64,000 nt of DNA from Dirofilaria immitis (lineage: Eukaryota > Nematoda > Chromadorea > Rhabditida > Onchocercidae). The notes beneath the pieces were generated by a model that did no database searches, was not told where the DNA came from, and saw nothing but the letters and a program-made list of their open reading frames with translations. Positions 1 to 13,400 of the stretch are shown here, in pieces (the stretch's first letter is position 1; each line of letters starts with the position of its first letter). The DNA lies in the NCBI GenBank assembly GCA_024305405.1, contig JAKNDB010000098.1, positions 186,001-250,000 on the forward strand, given 5' to 3'. The translations under genes and the position numbers were made by a program.

Positions 1-765
1 TAAAACAAAAATTCGAAATTTTCGCTTTTTCGAGAAATGCATCGCTAAAATGTTTTTTTTTTTGAATATAACAGGTAAATTCGATATTTTTTTCAACAAA
101 ATAAGTAAGACTTTATTGAGAGAATATGGAAAAATTATATGAAAATTATTATAACTTATAACTGATAATTATTTTAATTTAAATTACATGAGAAATTTAA
201 AGCCTGAATTGGATAATATTGTTATAAATATGTTTATGTATTATTAATATTTATTAAATCGAATTATCTTATATTAATGATTTTGATTATTTGATTACTT
301 ATTATTGAAATTTCAACAATATTAGAATAATATTATTCTGTGCAAATATTCTATCAACAAAAAATAATAAAATATTAGCAATGTACGATAACAAAGAAAA
401 TATATGAAATAAAAAATTGAGTAAGAATAATTTAACTTTTCAATGAAATTTTCATAAAAATTAATTGAAAAATTTTTTATAAGAAATTAAATAATAATAA
501 TAAAGCAAAAATAATTAAAAATATGAAATCGAAATAGTACTTAAAATAAACTATTACTGATTAATATTATTTTTCATTCATTTTTATTTTGTTTTGCATA
601 AATTATTGTAAAGAAAAAAGAATTGAAATAATTTTTATTTATTCGAGAAAAAACGGTAAGGTAAGCTTAAAATTATTGATGAAGAGAAGGAGTCAAAATA
701 AAAGTTCAAATCTTTATCAAACTTTTTCTCATAAATTAAACATGAAAATGAAATATTTGAATGAC

Positions 766-2227
766 CCTTTAATGTATAAAATTCGAAACCATCGAATCCA
801 ACTGCATATCCTCCGATATTTCCTCTTCGTATTGCTTTTTCGATAATTTTTCGAAGTTTTGGTTCAGCTTTTCGAGATGTTATTTCAATTGTTACCAAAG
901 TACCAATTACTTGTTGATGCCTGCATTGTTTGGTAGTATTTTGATATATTTAATTTTTTGATTTATTTATTTTTACAAAAAAGAAAAGAAAAATAAATTT
1001 AATATTTTTAATGGAAATATTTCAAAATTTCATCACTTTTTGATAGTAAATTTCATTGAAATCAATTTAAAATTACAAAATATTCAATTTAAGTAGCTAA
1101 AATTAAATTTTTCAATTCTTATTTTGATTCTTTACATACATACATAGAAGAATTAAAGATATAAGATTGATTTCACTTTTTTTAATAACCAAATAATTAT
1201 ATAAAACGTTGAAAAAGTTCTAATGTAATTTATAAAAAAAAAACCTAGAATTAAAATAAGCATTATGATGAAATGGCTAAATTTTTATTATAAATTTGAA
1301 ATGGATTTAATAAGCATGAAAAGTTATTTCAGTTAAAATATTTTATACAATAAAAAGAAAAATGCATGACAATTTTCTAAATATGTAAAAAGACCTGTAA
1401 TCAATAATGGAAATATTGTGTTGGCCAGGTAATGATGCTAAAATAGCCTGAAGAGCATCCGAAATTTCTCGACTGATATGAATAAATTGCTTGCTATATG
1501 GATTATGCAGTTGTTTAGAATACGGTAAATCAGTAAAATTAATCGAAAATCGATAAACAGTAAGAAAAGTTGTGGCAGTGAATAATGATGGTACTAATAT
1601 CATCTCGTTTATTTCGAAGGATTGAAATTGATATAATATATATATATATCAAATAAATCAATCCTTCGTAAATGCTAAATTCATGATATGAATTAATTTT
1701 TGATTTTTTTAAATAAATCAAAAAATTATCGATAAAAAAATTTTACAAAAAGATTTCTATCATTCGCTTAATCATGCATTAATCATTAATCAGATAATCA
1801 TTGATAATATAATTTAGAAAGTTCCAATTTGAGTTAAATTTTAGAAATTTTGCAAAATTATTTATTTAAAAATTTGTGATCATTTATTAAATAAATAAAT
1901 AAATGAAAGAAGAAAATTTAAATGTAAAGTTGAACGAAATTATGCTATGCTAAATGTAATGCTAAAATATATATATTAATACTACTATTATTACTACAAA
2001 TCGAGAATATTTAAATCATTATGCTATCTATTTAATTTAATTCGTAAAGTAACAAAGCAATAAAAGATATTTGAAGATGGATGGTGATGATAATGATGAT
2101 GATGATGATAAAGAAGGATGAGAGAACAGATACATTAGCAGTGATGATATTATTGCTTTATCTTACAGCAATATCATATTAATCTTTTCGTTTACTAATA
2201 TTGCAACAAAAACCTTTCTTTACTATA

Positions 2228-2265
<38 letters not shown>

Positions 2266-2573
2266 CATCAATAATAATAATAATAATAATAATAACAATG
2301 ATAATAATAATAGTAATGATAAAAAATAATAAATTATAATTATAGCTGAATACTATTAATGATCGTAAGAAGAAAAAAAATGAAATAATAATCGGATTAT
2401 TGTATTCGATATCAATCGTAATACTAATAATGTAAATGTTATGCTTCATCGAGAGCTAAATAGAATGGCAATATTTTACGATGCCCCACCCTTTGATGCA
2501 ACGATTCATTTTCGATATGATTATTTTTGCTTTCACCTTTGTGATACTCAAGAAAAAAGATAGATAGATAGAC

Positions 2574-2610
<37 letters not shown>

Positions 2611-4938
2611 AAGATAGAAAAAGTAATGGAATAAATTAAATTCGAGAAAAGAAAAAGTGTCATTTGATAAGTTTAGATGAGTAATATATACCTGGCATAT
2701 TCACAAATTACTTTTGCTTTTACTTCCTGATATGCGAGAAAAGGATAGATATAAGGAAAATGATGGAATAAATTAAATTCGAGAAAAAAGATACAAAAAG
2801 TTCTCTCTGATAGGGTTACATATATCTGGCCTTAGATATAATTTTAGAGAGATAATATACACCTGACATATTCACAAATTACTTTTGCTTTTACTTCTTT
2901 GATATGGGAGAAAAAGATAAAAGTCGAGAAAATGATGGAATAAATTCAATTCGAGAAAAGAAAAATACAGTCTGATAAATTCGCAGGGTTACACATACTT
3001 CACATATTTATGCTTTTACTTCCATGATATTCGAGAAAAAGATAGAAAAAGGAAAAATGATAAGGTAAATTCAATTCGAGAAAAGAAAGTATCATATATG
3101 TCTTTTATAAATTTACAACATTCTATATATATATGTATCCCAGAATTGTATATATTTCTAAATTTACAAATTAAAAAAATTGAAGAATGAAATCGTTCGT
3201 TTTTTTCATCCATCTATTCTCTTATTCTTTACTGTTATTCAAATCATTTAACAAATCTTTTTTACCTCTTAAATTTGTTTTTCAACTTTTTTCTTCCCAC
3301 TTATTTTTATGTTTACTTAATGAGAATTTAAATAGAAGTAAAAATGAATGAAAAAAAAGTAAGAAAAGTTTATCGTAAAGTTTATAGTATTGGAAGTATT
3401 AGAAAAAATAAACGGAATGGATAAATGATAAGGACTAATATAATATAATACAGATAATAAAACAGGTAAAAATTATAAACAGAGAAGAAATGATAGAGTA
3501 AATATTCTCGAGATTACTTAAAAATTAAACAAAATTGCCAAATATTAGACGAGTATAAGAGATGAAATGAGGAAAGTTTAATATGTTATGTAAAAAAAAG
3601 AAAATTACGATGGAATGAATGAAAGATGATGATACGGTAAAAAGAAATTCATAAATTCTAAAACGAAAAAAATTGGAACAATTTTTTCGAGATTCTTGAG
3701 ATTAGATTATTTCAAAACGAATGAAAATATAGAGATATCACGAAAAATTGGAGAGGAGAAGAGAAAAAAAGCAAAAAGAAAGAAAAAAATTACAAAAGTT
3801 TTTGATATGAAATAAAGAAGATTGCTTTGTTTGCTTGCTTATCATTCACCTCTCTCCCTTATCCTCCTCTCTTCCTTTCCACCTTTCTACCCTTTCCCAC
3901 CCCTCCCACCTGTACAACTATTTCATTTCAAAAAAAATGACAACATGCGCCATTAATAGTCTAGACTTAAAATAATTCTTTTTTTTGTTTTTGTATTTTG
4001 TATTACAGAAATTGTCATTCACAATTTCCTCTCTCTTCCCTTCTTTCCTTCTTTCTCTCTTTCTCTTTCCCTCTCTCTTTATCTTCTTTCTCTTAAAAGA
4101 GAAAAAGAAAAAAGATAGAAAAAATCAAGATTTAATAATTATGTCGAGATTAATGTTATGTAAAACTTAATGAATTTAAGATTTAATAATTATGCAATCA
4201 TGCGATAATATAATAAATATAATTTGAGTTTACATAAAAATTTGGAAATTTATTATTTATAAAAATAAATATCCTTTTATTATAAAATTCTCGATCTTTA
4301 TAGCAATATAATTGAATAAATGGAATACTAAAATGAATTTCCAAATATTTCAAAATTTTTTGCTAAAAATAAAATTTACAAAATTTAAAATATTTTCATG
4401 ATAGAAGTTTATATTCAATAATGAAAATTAAATAATAAATTATCAATTCCAAAGACTATTTTATAATTTCATATAATTTTGTAGCAATTTGAAATTGTTA
4501 TTTACAACGGTAAGTATTAAAATAATTTATTATACAGTTCTGAGAATTGACAGAATTAATCGATAAGCCTGATAATCCACTAATCGATAATGATTATAGC
4601 TGATATAATTTGCAGCAAAAATAATGGATAGACGAGATCGAGAGTGCATATTTCTCAAAATGATAATTTTGAAAAATTTTAAAATCATGAAAAATAAAGC
4701 ACAAACCGAATGAAATTTTAGTTTCATTGATGATTGATGTTGAATTATCAATGTTATCATTTGCATTTAATAGCATGATCAGTTCATTTGTTATATTATC
4801 ATTGCTACTATAATTGAATAATTGATCCACTCCATCCAAATGTACACCAACAGTACAGAATAATAAAAGCAGAAATTTATCAAAATGAGATAAAGTTGCA
4901 AATTGCCAAGCATCCATCGTCATCATTATCATTATCAT
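766..4938 (-). CDS. Secreted or membrane SEA-domain protein, 5' part (three exons, gene continues off left edge)
   Basis: Three minus-strand exons join in phase. Exon 1 (4938 or 4917 to 4707) has several in-frame Met codons, a hydrophobic segment (FDKFLLLLFCTVGV) that could be a signal peptide, and four N-glycosylation sequons (NYS, NIT, NST, NET). It ends TTCG|GTTTGT in phase 1. Exon 2 (1593-1395) follows an ATATTAG acceptor, carries the first half of a SEA domain (YRFSINFTDLPYSKQL, then SREISDALQAILASL) and ends AG|GTCTTT in phase 2. Exon 3 (920 to about 766) follows GCAG and completes the fold (GTLVTIEITSRK, then KLRKIIEKAIRRGNIG). The first intron is 3.1 kb. SEA domains occur next to glycosylated stretches in cell-surface and matrix proteins and often self-cleave at G|S; here the equivalent pair is G-T. 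The end of exon 3 and anything downstream are uncertain. The SEA call is firm, the whole-protein identity unknown. Confidence 0.62.
2227..2305. repeat. (AAT)n / (TAA)n microsatellite
   Basis: An almost uninterrupted trinucleotide run broken once by a short ACCATC segment. Its translation as poly-Ile on the minus strand is an artefact. It lies inside the long first intron of the SEA-domain gene. Confidence 0.9.
2558..2615. repeat. GATA/GACA then GA microsatellite
   Basis: A GATAGATAGACAGATA tract runs directly into (GA)n. It lies in the first intron of the SEA-domain gene, next to the degenerate repeats at 2640-3100. Confidence 0.85.
2625..3100. repeat. Degenerate tandem repeat, about 3-4 units of 110-185 bp
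   Basis: Each unit holds the same ordered words: GGAATAAATTAAATTCGAGAAAA, a CTGATA element, then CACAAATTACTTTTGCTTTTACTTC and a GATATGxGAGAAAA block. Four diverged rounds are readable at about 2630, 2765, 2935 and 3065. No coding potential is evident. Confidence 0.7.
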
Positions 4939-5646
4939 GCATGCATGAGTAATAAATATAGGTGGATATGATGAGGTGTTTGATAATAGGACGATGTGTG
5001 TACCTTCTAAAGATGATTAACAAAATTCATTTACCCAAATTCTTTGCAAAGAGATTATAGGTAAGGGGATGAGAAAGAAGTAGCAAAGAAGAAGAAAAGA
5101 GAAAAAGATGCAGAAATGATAAAGAGATGAGATAGATTGATTGATAGCGAATATCAACTCATAAATATTATCATCTGTATGTGACATCTTTCGCAGCCAA
5201 AATTATTATTATAACCACATGTCATGAAACTATATACTATATCTATATATTTCATATTATGTCTTAAATGTCATCATCTTTATCATTCACGTTATCATCA
5301 ATGATAATGTCAATCAGTAAAGTTGTTATTAATTTTCAGTACAAATTTCTATTATTATTGTCATTTACTGATATTAAGTTAACAGCGAACAACAGTTTTC
5401 TTAATGAAATTTTATTCAAATCAATTATATCACATATGATACTAATATTATCATAAAAATTTATTTAATACTGAAAATTTCAACCAGTTTCTTTATCAAA
5501 TATTGATATTATCATAAAATATAATCTAATAAAAATTGTTACAACAAATAAAAAAGCATTTTAATTTTTTGCTTCGTTTTTTCAAAAAAATAAAAGATAT
5601 TTCAATTTTTGTTTTTATTTCAATTTTATATTTCCCATTTAAACAA

Positions 5647-6836
5647 TCAGCTTGATTTGATCTTATCATCATTTTCTTTATCATATTCTGCTGCAATATC
5701 ATATGCTTTCTTGATATCTTGTAATTGTGGTACCACATTTTTTTTATAAAATCAATCACTGAATTCACTTTTTCATTTACAGTTGGAATTGCTTTCTGAA
5801 ATAATATTAAACTTTGTTAAATCATTTCAAATTATAAAATGATATGTTTTACTAATTTTTATTGGAAAAATAAAACTTAATTTATTCGATTTTAATTTTC
5901 AATTAGAGCGAAAATAAGGCAATATTCCGATTAATCGAGACTTTTACATTTCTTTATTTATTTTAATTTTTTCTAATTCAGTTATTTATCAGATATATTT
6001 TTCATTCTCGAAGATTTGCATACATTAGAATAGAATATTTAATGTTTATAGAAATGAACTTTGGTCAAAAACTTATTTTTCGAGTAAAAGTATGAATTTA
6101 TATTTTTAATATTTTTCATTTATTTATTTCTTATTTGCTATAATATAATAAATATATTTTATATATTATGCGAATATTTATTGATTGATGAAATAAATTT
6201 TTAATCAAACAATATATAAATTAATCAAGAATATTTAAATTGAAATATAAAAAATAAAATTTGGTCTAAAAATTCAATTCAAATTATTCGTAACAATTTT
6301 TTCTAAATTGAAATTAATTAATAAGAAAATTATCATTAATTGGAACATTTATCATTTCTAATTATTGTGATTAGTTAAATTTAATTTTAATTGAATATAT
6401 TTCATCACACAATTATAATATTCTTTTTCCTTGTACTTTCACAGTACTTAATATTTGGAAATTATGAATTAAACTAAGGAATTTGATTTATTCAATGACA
6501 TACGGTAGTAAAGATTGGAAAATAAAATCTCAAAGATTTTAAATTTCTTTTTTTGACTGATTTGTAATCTCTAAAAAAAAATATAGTAATATATTTACTA
6601 ACCTCTTTGAGCCATAATCGAATATTTCGATGTGTTTCAGGATCTTGTAATGCACCTTTAGTTTCATCAAATTTCTCACGCACTGATGGTGCAGCCTTAT
6701 CTTTGATATAATCAGCACCAGCAACAATTTTTTCATGTAATCCATTTACCAAATCATCGAACCAATCTGCTTGAGTGAAGCATAAAAGTGATAGTATAAT
6801 GATAAATGTGTAAGCATTAACGTGTAAGAGCTGCAT
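5647..6836 (-). CDS. Small secreted helical nematode protein, two exons, one-base frame break in exon 2
   Basis: Exon 1 (6836-6603) starts at an ATG two bases after a TTTATTTCAG acceptor at 6839, a likely spliced-leader site. It encodes a signal peptide ending near FTQA, then amphipathic acidic/basic helix (DWFDDLVNGLHEKI, AAPSVREKFDETKGAL, DPETHRNIRLWLKE). It ends GAG|GTTAGT in phase 0. Exon 2 (5795-5647) follows TTTCAG and continues the style (KAIPTVNEKVNSVIDFIKK). In the sequence as given the frame then goes wrong at an eight-base A run (T on plus, 5738-5745). With one more A the same helical pattern (VVPQLQDIKKAYDIAAEY) continues to a TGA at 5647. Predicted size is about 124 residues, without cysteines in the mature part. 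It resembles small filarial surface/secreted antigens (the 103-type antigen is one possibility), but I cannot confirm a family. The frame break is more likely a consensus error than decay, since the splice sites are intact. Confidence 0.68.
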
Positions 6837-6838
6837 TA

Positions 6839-6849
6839 CTGAAATAAAT
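6839..6849 (-). promoter_or_regulatory. Probable spliced-leader trans-splice acceptor
   Basis: On the minus strand a pyrimidine-rich TTTATTTCAG ends at 6839, two bases before the ATG at 6836. This matches the nematode acceptor consensus, and no upstream coding exon is visible. Such short leaders are typical of SL-capped nematode mRNAs. Confidence 0.5.
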
Positions 6850-9632
6850 AATATTGTTTATTTTGCATGGAAATATCATTTAAAAATAAACATATTTGTT
6901 TATTCTTTCATCATAATACTTAAACATAGCAATCATCGATTGATATTTGCAAACTGACATTATATCATAAGAAATTATTGATTGATGGATAAATTTCTTT
7001 GATATTAACATATATATTACATTAAACATATTTTGCATAATAAATTAAAGCAAATTTTAATAATCGATATAGAATTGAAAATCTGCAAATTGTAGATAAA
7101 ATGATAAGAATAGAATTAAATGATAAGATAGAATTTAAGAAATGTATTAAACATAATAGAAATGAATTTCAGTAACAATAATATTTTAAAATTTCTTTAT
7201 TCAAAATACTAAAATTAATTAATTTGGTTGAAGAAGAGGAAAGGAAGAATAAATATTTAACGAGCAGCAAATGATCAATAATTAACACTAATAAATATTA
7301 TTCGGCATTTGCATCCTCTAATTATCAATCATTAATCATTAACAACCCAACTGATATTATCATATGCTTTATTAACAGCATATTATTCAATACTAATAGT
7401 ACCATTTGATTTCAATAATATGAATTATTTAATTTTTTGATGTAAAAAATAAATTTGATATAAAATCGATTTGTATCACTTCAAAATGAAAAGAAAAGCG
7501 AAAAATAAATTTCTTTTTTCAAATATGAAAAAATTTGTTTAATCTATTGGTTACATTCTTCTGATAGAATATTTTCTTTAAAATATTTTTTTGATTTTTA
7601 TTTTGCTTTTTCTTTTTATCAAAAATTCAGCTTATCAAATCACAATATTTGGTACAATTTTATTAAATTAATTGTTTAATTTAGGATAAATTTGTGAAAT
7701 TTCACCATATACTATAATTTAATCATTCAACTTCTACTATATGTCAAGAGTTTACGAGAGTTTTTGTTACTTTTTTCCCAAAAAAATTTAGTAATTTCAT
7801 AATAAAATATGCATTATTTATTTTTCCATTTCGAATTGTTTATTTTTCAATGAGTAGTATTTACAAGTTACAAGAATTAAAATTGGTTGACTATCGTTTA
7901 ACTTTATCAATTACGTGATATCCATCCATCAAATCTCATAAAAATATCCATCAAATCTCATAAAAATTAGTTTTCCCTACCCATTTATTTCGCAAATAAA
8001 TGAATAATTTTCGATGACTACAGTATTACTGTACTATCATTTACCGTAAAGATTAGTGATGTTGTTACTTCGCGTCATTTATTGTAAGGATTACTGATAT
8101 ATCATCATTACATTAACATTTATTTAGAGAATGAGGATAGTGCCATTGCATTATCATCTACTGTAAAGAATTTATTCCTACTGTATTAATATTTTAATAA
8201 AGATTATTGACATCGATACTGTATTATTATTTACCGTAAAAGTATTAATTTTTGGTTGCTGTATTTCCATTTATTATAAGTCACTTCATTGATATTAAAA
8301 GAAGGAAAAATTCAAAAATCATTCAAATTTATCTGTTTCCTTTTTTTTCACAACTTTAAATTTAAAAAAATAAACAATGTTGAATAAATGAAAATGACAA
8401 AAATTTCTTTTATTTTTCCCTTATTCTTTTTCATCTTCTCCTCCTCCTTCCAATATTATTATAATCTTTCTTCTCATTTTTCTTTGAGAAAAAAGAAAGA
8501 AAAAATAAATTTAGTAATAGCTGTCATTTTTCTCCTAAAGTGATAGTTACTGGAATTCATATTGGAATTTTTTTTCTTCACTCTTCTATCCTCACTCATC
8601 TCACACTCTGTTGTTCGAGATTACCTTCATTACTTTGTTCGGGACTTTTTCCCCGTTTTTTTTTCCCCAAAGAATATGCATATATAGAAATGAATATTTT
8701 TGACTATAGATGGTAGGCTATGATTGCAGCAGCAGCAGCAGCAATCAATTGATGGCAATATTGTTGAAAAATGCAACAAACAATTTTTCGGCATTATCAT
8801 CAACTATTCGTTCGTCCATCTATTCTTCTATCCATTCTAAAAAAAAAAAAAAAAACGAAGAAATAGGGCGAGAAGAAGGAATGAACGAAAAAGGAAAAAT
8901 ATAAGTTTGGTAAAGTTTGCTAAAAAAAAAAGAACTTTTTAATTCAAGCAAAAAGAAATATTCGAAAGAAAATAAAGGAAAAAAAATCTTTTCTTTCTCA
9001 TTTCACTCAACTATTCGTATATTTTACATTCTCGAGAAAAACGACAGAAAAAAAAGAGAAAAAGATCAATTCAAAAACGGGAAAAAACATGAAAATTTAA
9101 CACAAAATGATAATAAAAGATATCAATTTTGATAATGCGAAATGATAAATTCCAATGAAAAAAAAGGAAGAAAAGGAATTATTAAAATTTTAATAATTTT
9201 CGTATTTAAAAATGAATATTTTATTAAAAATCCCGTATTATCAATTATAAAAATAATTTTGAAAATATTTATTTGATATCAAATAGTCGCAAAAATTGTT
9301 GCGATAAGTTCAAATACTACTTTTGAAGCAATTAAAGAATATATATTCTTTAATTAAAATGAACACTTTCAGAAAATTAAATTTTTAGCAATGCGATTAG
9401 CAATAGAAATATATCGAACTAAATCGTAAACATTGCAATTTCTATAAAAATAATCATTTATGTGATTGTATTTTCAACGATATCATACGGTAATTTAGTA
9501 TGAATTTTTTTGTTTTTCATTGAATATATTAACGCTTAATTAAAATTTTATAAATTTCTCATCAATTTTAAAAAAATTAAAAATTGCTTCCTAATTACAA
9601 TTAAAAATATCTCTGCTCTCTTTTTCAATTAA

Positions 9633-9656
9633 AGGTCAATAGGTCAATACACGTCA
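9633..9656 (+). promoter_or_regulatory. Direct-repeat hexamers AGGTCA-AT-AGGTCA plus ACGTCA
   Basis: Two perfect AGGTCA hexamers are separated by two bases (DR2 spacing), and a third hexamer-like ACGTCA follows four bases later. AGGTCA is the classical nuclear-receptor half site. There is no nearby promoter that I can identify, so function is only a possibility. Confidence 0.3.
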
Positions 9657-10144
9657 ATGTTTACGTTTAGACAAATTTCAGTTAAATTCAAATCAAATTT
9701 TTTTTAAAATAATTTTTTGGCAAAAGTTTTTGATATTTAAAATTTCATCGAACTTACTGTTAAATAATTTATGAGGAAATTATGCAAATTATTGTTAAAA
9801 ATTATAATATTATCAAAAATGAATTCTTTTTTTAATATTTACAACCGATTTTATACTTTTCCATACTTCACTTTATCCATTTTTTTTTCTACAAATATAT
9901 TAAACGATCTGTGAAGCGGTAAGATTAAAAGAATAACTTATCAAAATTTCATTCATAAAAAGAAAATAGACGGAATATATCGGACTTTTCCCGGTTATAT
10001 CAGACTCATTTTTTTTTCCTTTTATTTCATTCCAATATACTTATCAGTTGTTTGATACATATAGTTTCTTTTCTCATTCGATTAATTAATTAATTTTTTT
10101 CTTATAAGAGAGAGTATTAGTCTATTAATTCATCGATTTCTATC

Positions 10145-10282
10145 TATCAGACGAATAACGATACCATTTCGAGGATCAATCAATTTATCTATTAAATAGA
10201 TAACAATACCATTTCGAGGATCACTCATTTTATCTATCAAATAGATAACGATACCATTTCGAGAGTCAATCAATTTATCCAT
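10145..10282. repeat. 45-bp tandem repeat, three copies
   Basis: The unit ATACCATTTCGAGGATCAAT followed by CAATTTATCTATTAAATAGATAACA is repeated three times with few changes. The apparent minus-strand reading frame through it is a by-product of the 45-bp period being a multiple of three. Confidence 0.85.
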
Positions 10283-10412
10283 AAGAAAATATTTATCAAA
10301 TGAATTATTCAACGACAAATAATGGAAACAATGTCTGCATAACTTATACTTTCATATTTGATAGCTTCTTTTTTGATCGAATAATTTGAATAAATAAATG
10401 AATGAATGAATA

Positions 10413-10470
10413 GATAGTTTCCATTAAATCCAATAATATAGATAGTTTCCATTAAATCCAATAATATTGA
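10413..10470. repeat. 28-bp direct duplication
   Basis: GATAGTTTCCATTAAATCCA followed by ATAATATA occurs twice in tandem, nearly exact. Confidence 0.85.
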
Positions 10471-13400
10471 TTGATCGCGAGAAAATAAGAAGAAAAAAAG
10501 GAAAGAACAATCCATTTTTTCGAAATCTCTTATCAATCTCTTATCATCCATTCTCTCGATATATCTTATTACCAATATATGACTAATCATTACTGGATAA
10601 TAATAAATTATAGATTAGGAAAAAGTGGAGAAAATGAGGAAAGATAAATAAATAAACAAAATAAAAGATAGATAAATTGATAATCATTTTATCAAAAATA
10701 ATATCAAAAGTTTCGATTGAGCAAAATCATATCTGAATCCTAAAATTAGCATAAATCTATCTGTCTTTATAAAATCTTTAAAAATTTCAATAAAATCTTT
10801 AAAATCGGATATTTAAATTTGTTAAAGAAAAGCATATTTCATTAAAATTTTTGTCAATTTTTATGATATTCCAAATTAATTTTTAAAAAAATTAGCAATT
10901 ACTTAATTTAAATTACTTATTTTCCACACTATACATATTTATTAATTAATTACTCGAAATAATTACTTAATATAATTATCTAATTTTATCTCAACTCAAA
11001 CTGTTTAAATTCTTCATTACCTATTCGTTTACAAATATATATAATTAGAAAATATTGATTACCTAATTTTATTGATATAAATTATTCTTCGCTTTTCTCT
11101 TTCTCTCTCTCCTTCTCTCTCTTTCTCCCTGTCTCGTTTTTTCTCAAAAAAATAATACATGTGTAGAATTCTTACTTGTAATTAATTAATTAATTAACTC
11201 TTTCAAAAATATTTTTGCATAATTTAATTTGAAAAATAACTTTCATTAAGAAAAAAATCTAAAATGAACTATTTTTCTCTCCCCTCTCTTCTCTCTTTCT
11301 TTCCCTCTCCTCTCTCTCTCTCCCTTTCTCTTACTTTTTTTGATGAATATGTATTTGCCATTTATGCTGTATATTTTCTACAATCAATATTGATCATACC
11401 TTTTTATGATGGTGCAATGTAGTACAAAACTGTTAAAACGATTTTTTTATTTGTATATTTGCCTGCTTGTCTATTATTCTATGTATGTTTATATTTGGAT
11501 ATGTTTTTCTTTCTTTCTTTCGTTTGCTTTTTTTCAAAATGCAAACTTTACAAAATTAAAATTGATGGATTGGTTGGGGACAAAAAAATAAAAATTAAAA
11601 ATATAACAAAATTTTTTAGATTATTTACATAAAATTGTAAGAAAAAATTTTTTATTATTGAAAAAAAGTAATAATAAGAAATTAAGTGTTTATATTATAT
11701 TATATAATTAATCAAATTAATTTAATTTTTAAAAATTTAATTTAATATCAAATAATTCAATCAAACTTACATCAAATTTTATAGCAAATAGCAAATAGCA
11801 AATATAAAATGAAAGGAAAAAAAGGCCTACTGATTCTTCTAATTAGACTCTCGAAAAAATAATCTTTTTTTTCTTCTTTTTTATCGAGACAATAATGTTA
11901 AATTAAAAATGTTAAATTAAATATTTACATTATATTATATAATTAATCAGATTAATTAAATTATAAAAATTTAATCTAATTTTAAAAATAATTCAATCAA
12001 AAAGAATGCAAAGAAAAAATAATAAATAAATATTTGATGTGTGATAAACAAATAGTTAAATTGCAGAAAAAAATTGTTTATTCAAAGGATTTCATACACT
12101 GCTAAGATTAGCTTATTTATATTGACGTATTATTTTATAAAATTTCTCTTTTATAATCGATCTGATGAAACTACGAAAACGATAAAGCTAACAGATAAAT
12201 TTGAAGATTTTTCTTATCGACTAATTTAATTCTTTAAAATTAAATAATTTAAAAGATATAAATAATGACGAACCAATTTTAATTGTGGAATATTTGAGAC
12301 GAAAAAATTTTTTTAAAAGTATTTATAATAATATGCAAAGATATCGATGAATATATATGTACATTGATTAAACTTATAATGATTACTTGAAATTTTGTAA
12401 TAAACAAAGGAAAATACGATTAAATTAATATGAATTTATTCAATGTTTCGACTAGTAATACTAATTTAATTAATTGCAAATTAATCGAATGAACAAAAAT
12501 TGTAAACATTTTGATAATTATAATCATATTTGATAATAAATCAAAAATTCTTCTTTGATTAGAATAATATTGTATTCGACACAGAAACTTAATAGAATTT
12601 TATGCAAAGAAAAAAGAAAAGGGAAAAAAGAAATTAAAATTTAAAAATAATCTTTTTCTACAAATTAACCATTCTTGGATTGCTACAATAACGGATATTT
12701 ATAGTATCAAAAAAAAAAAAAAAATGAAATAATGAGTCAACATTCAAAAGATAGTTTATATTCTGATAAATTTTAGGATTAATTCATGCTCTTCGATCTT
12801 TTTTCTTTTAAATTTATTTTTCGATCGATATATTTAGTTTCCTAAATATTCTACGCTTTTCCATTTGTATTATAAAAGAAATATGTTTATCATTTTGTTT
12901 ATTGCTTGAATATTCTAAAATTTAACTTATAAATTAAAAACATTTATTAAACATCTGAATAATATACATATCGTATATTTTTGCATAATTTAATTTCGTT
13001 TTCTCTTCGATTAAACTATTAATTCATTTAAACAAATATTTAAAATGTAATTTCGAAATATAAAAATATTTATTTTTAAAGCATCCATTTTCAGGCTCTT
13101 AGCTTTAGTCATATCATATCATTTCATTTTACTTTTCACTTTTTTCTTTTTTTTAGCTAAAGACGAAACAAAGTAGAAAAAAAGAGAAAATATTTCCATA
13201 CGAATAGATAGGTATGTATATATATATGCAGAAACATACGTTAACTTTTCTATTTTCTATCGCAAAAAAAAATTGCATCAAAAAATTGAAATGGATGAAA
13301 TTACAATTTGTGCATAATAAAATGCTTCACTTAACAAATCGCTAAAAATGTGAAATAAATGTATAAATAAATAATATGCCTAATATTCGTTAAATTTTTA

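Noticed and set aside
2195..2663. Poly-Ile and Ser/Leu-rich minus-strand ORFs
   Set aside because: Direct translations of AAT, GATA and GA microsatellites inside an intron.
4020..4170. Plus ORF with Phe/Ser/Leu repeats
   Set aside because: Translation of a CTTT-rich pyrimidine tract in the first intron of the SEA-domain gene.
8710..9132. Two plus-strand ORFs of 64 and 71 codons
   Set aside because: Lys/Asn/Ser-rich A-run translation with a short GCA repeat; no consistent frame, signal or domain.
10130..10590. Minus-strand ORFs with repeated NGIVIYLIDK-type motif
   Set aside because: The repeat comes from a 45-bp tandem unit whose length is a multiple of three; no other protein feature supports coding.
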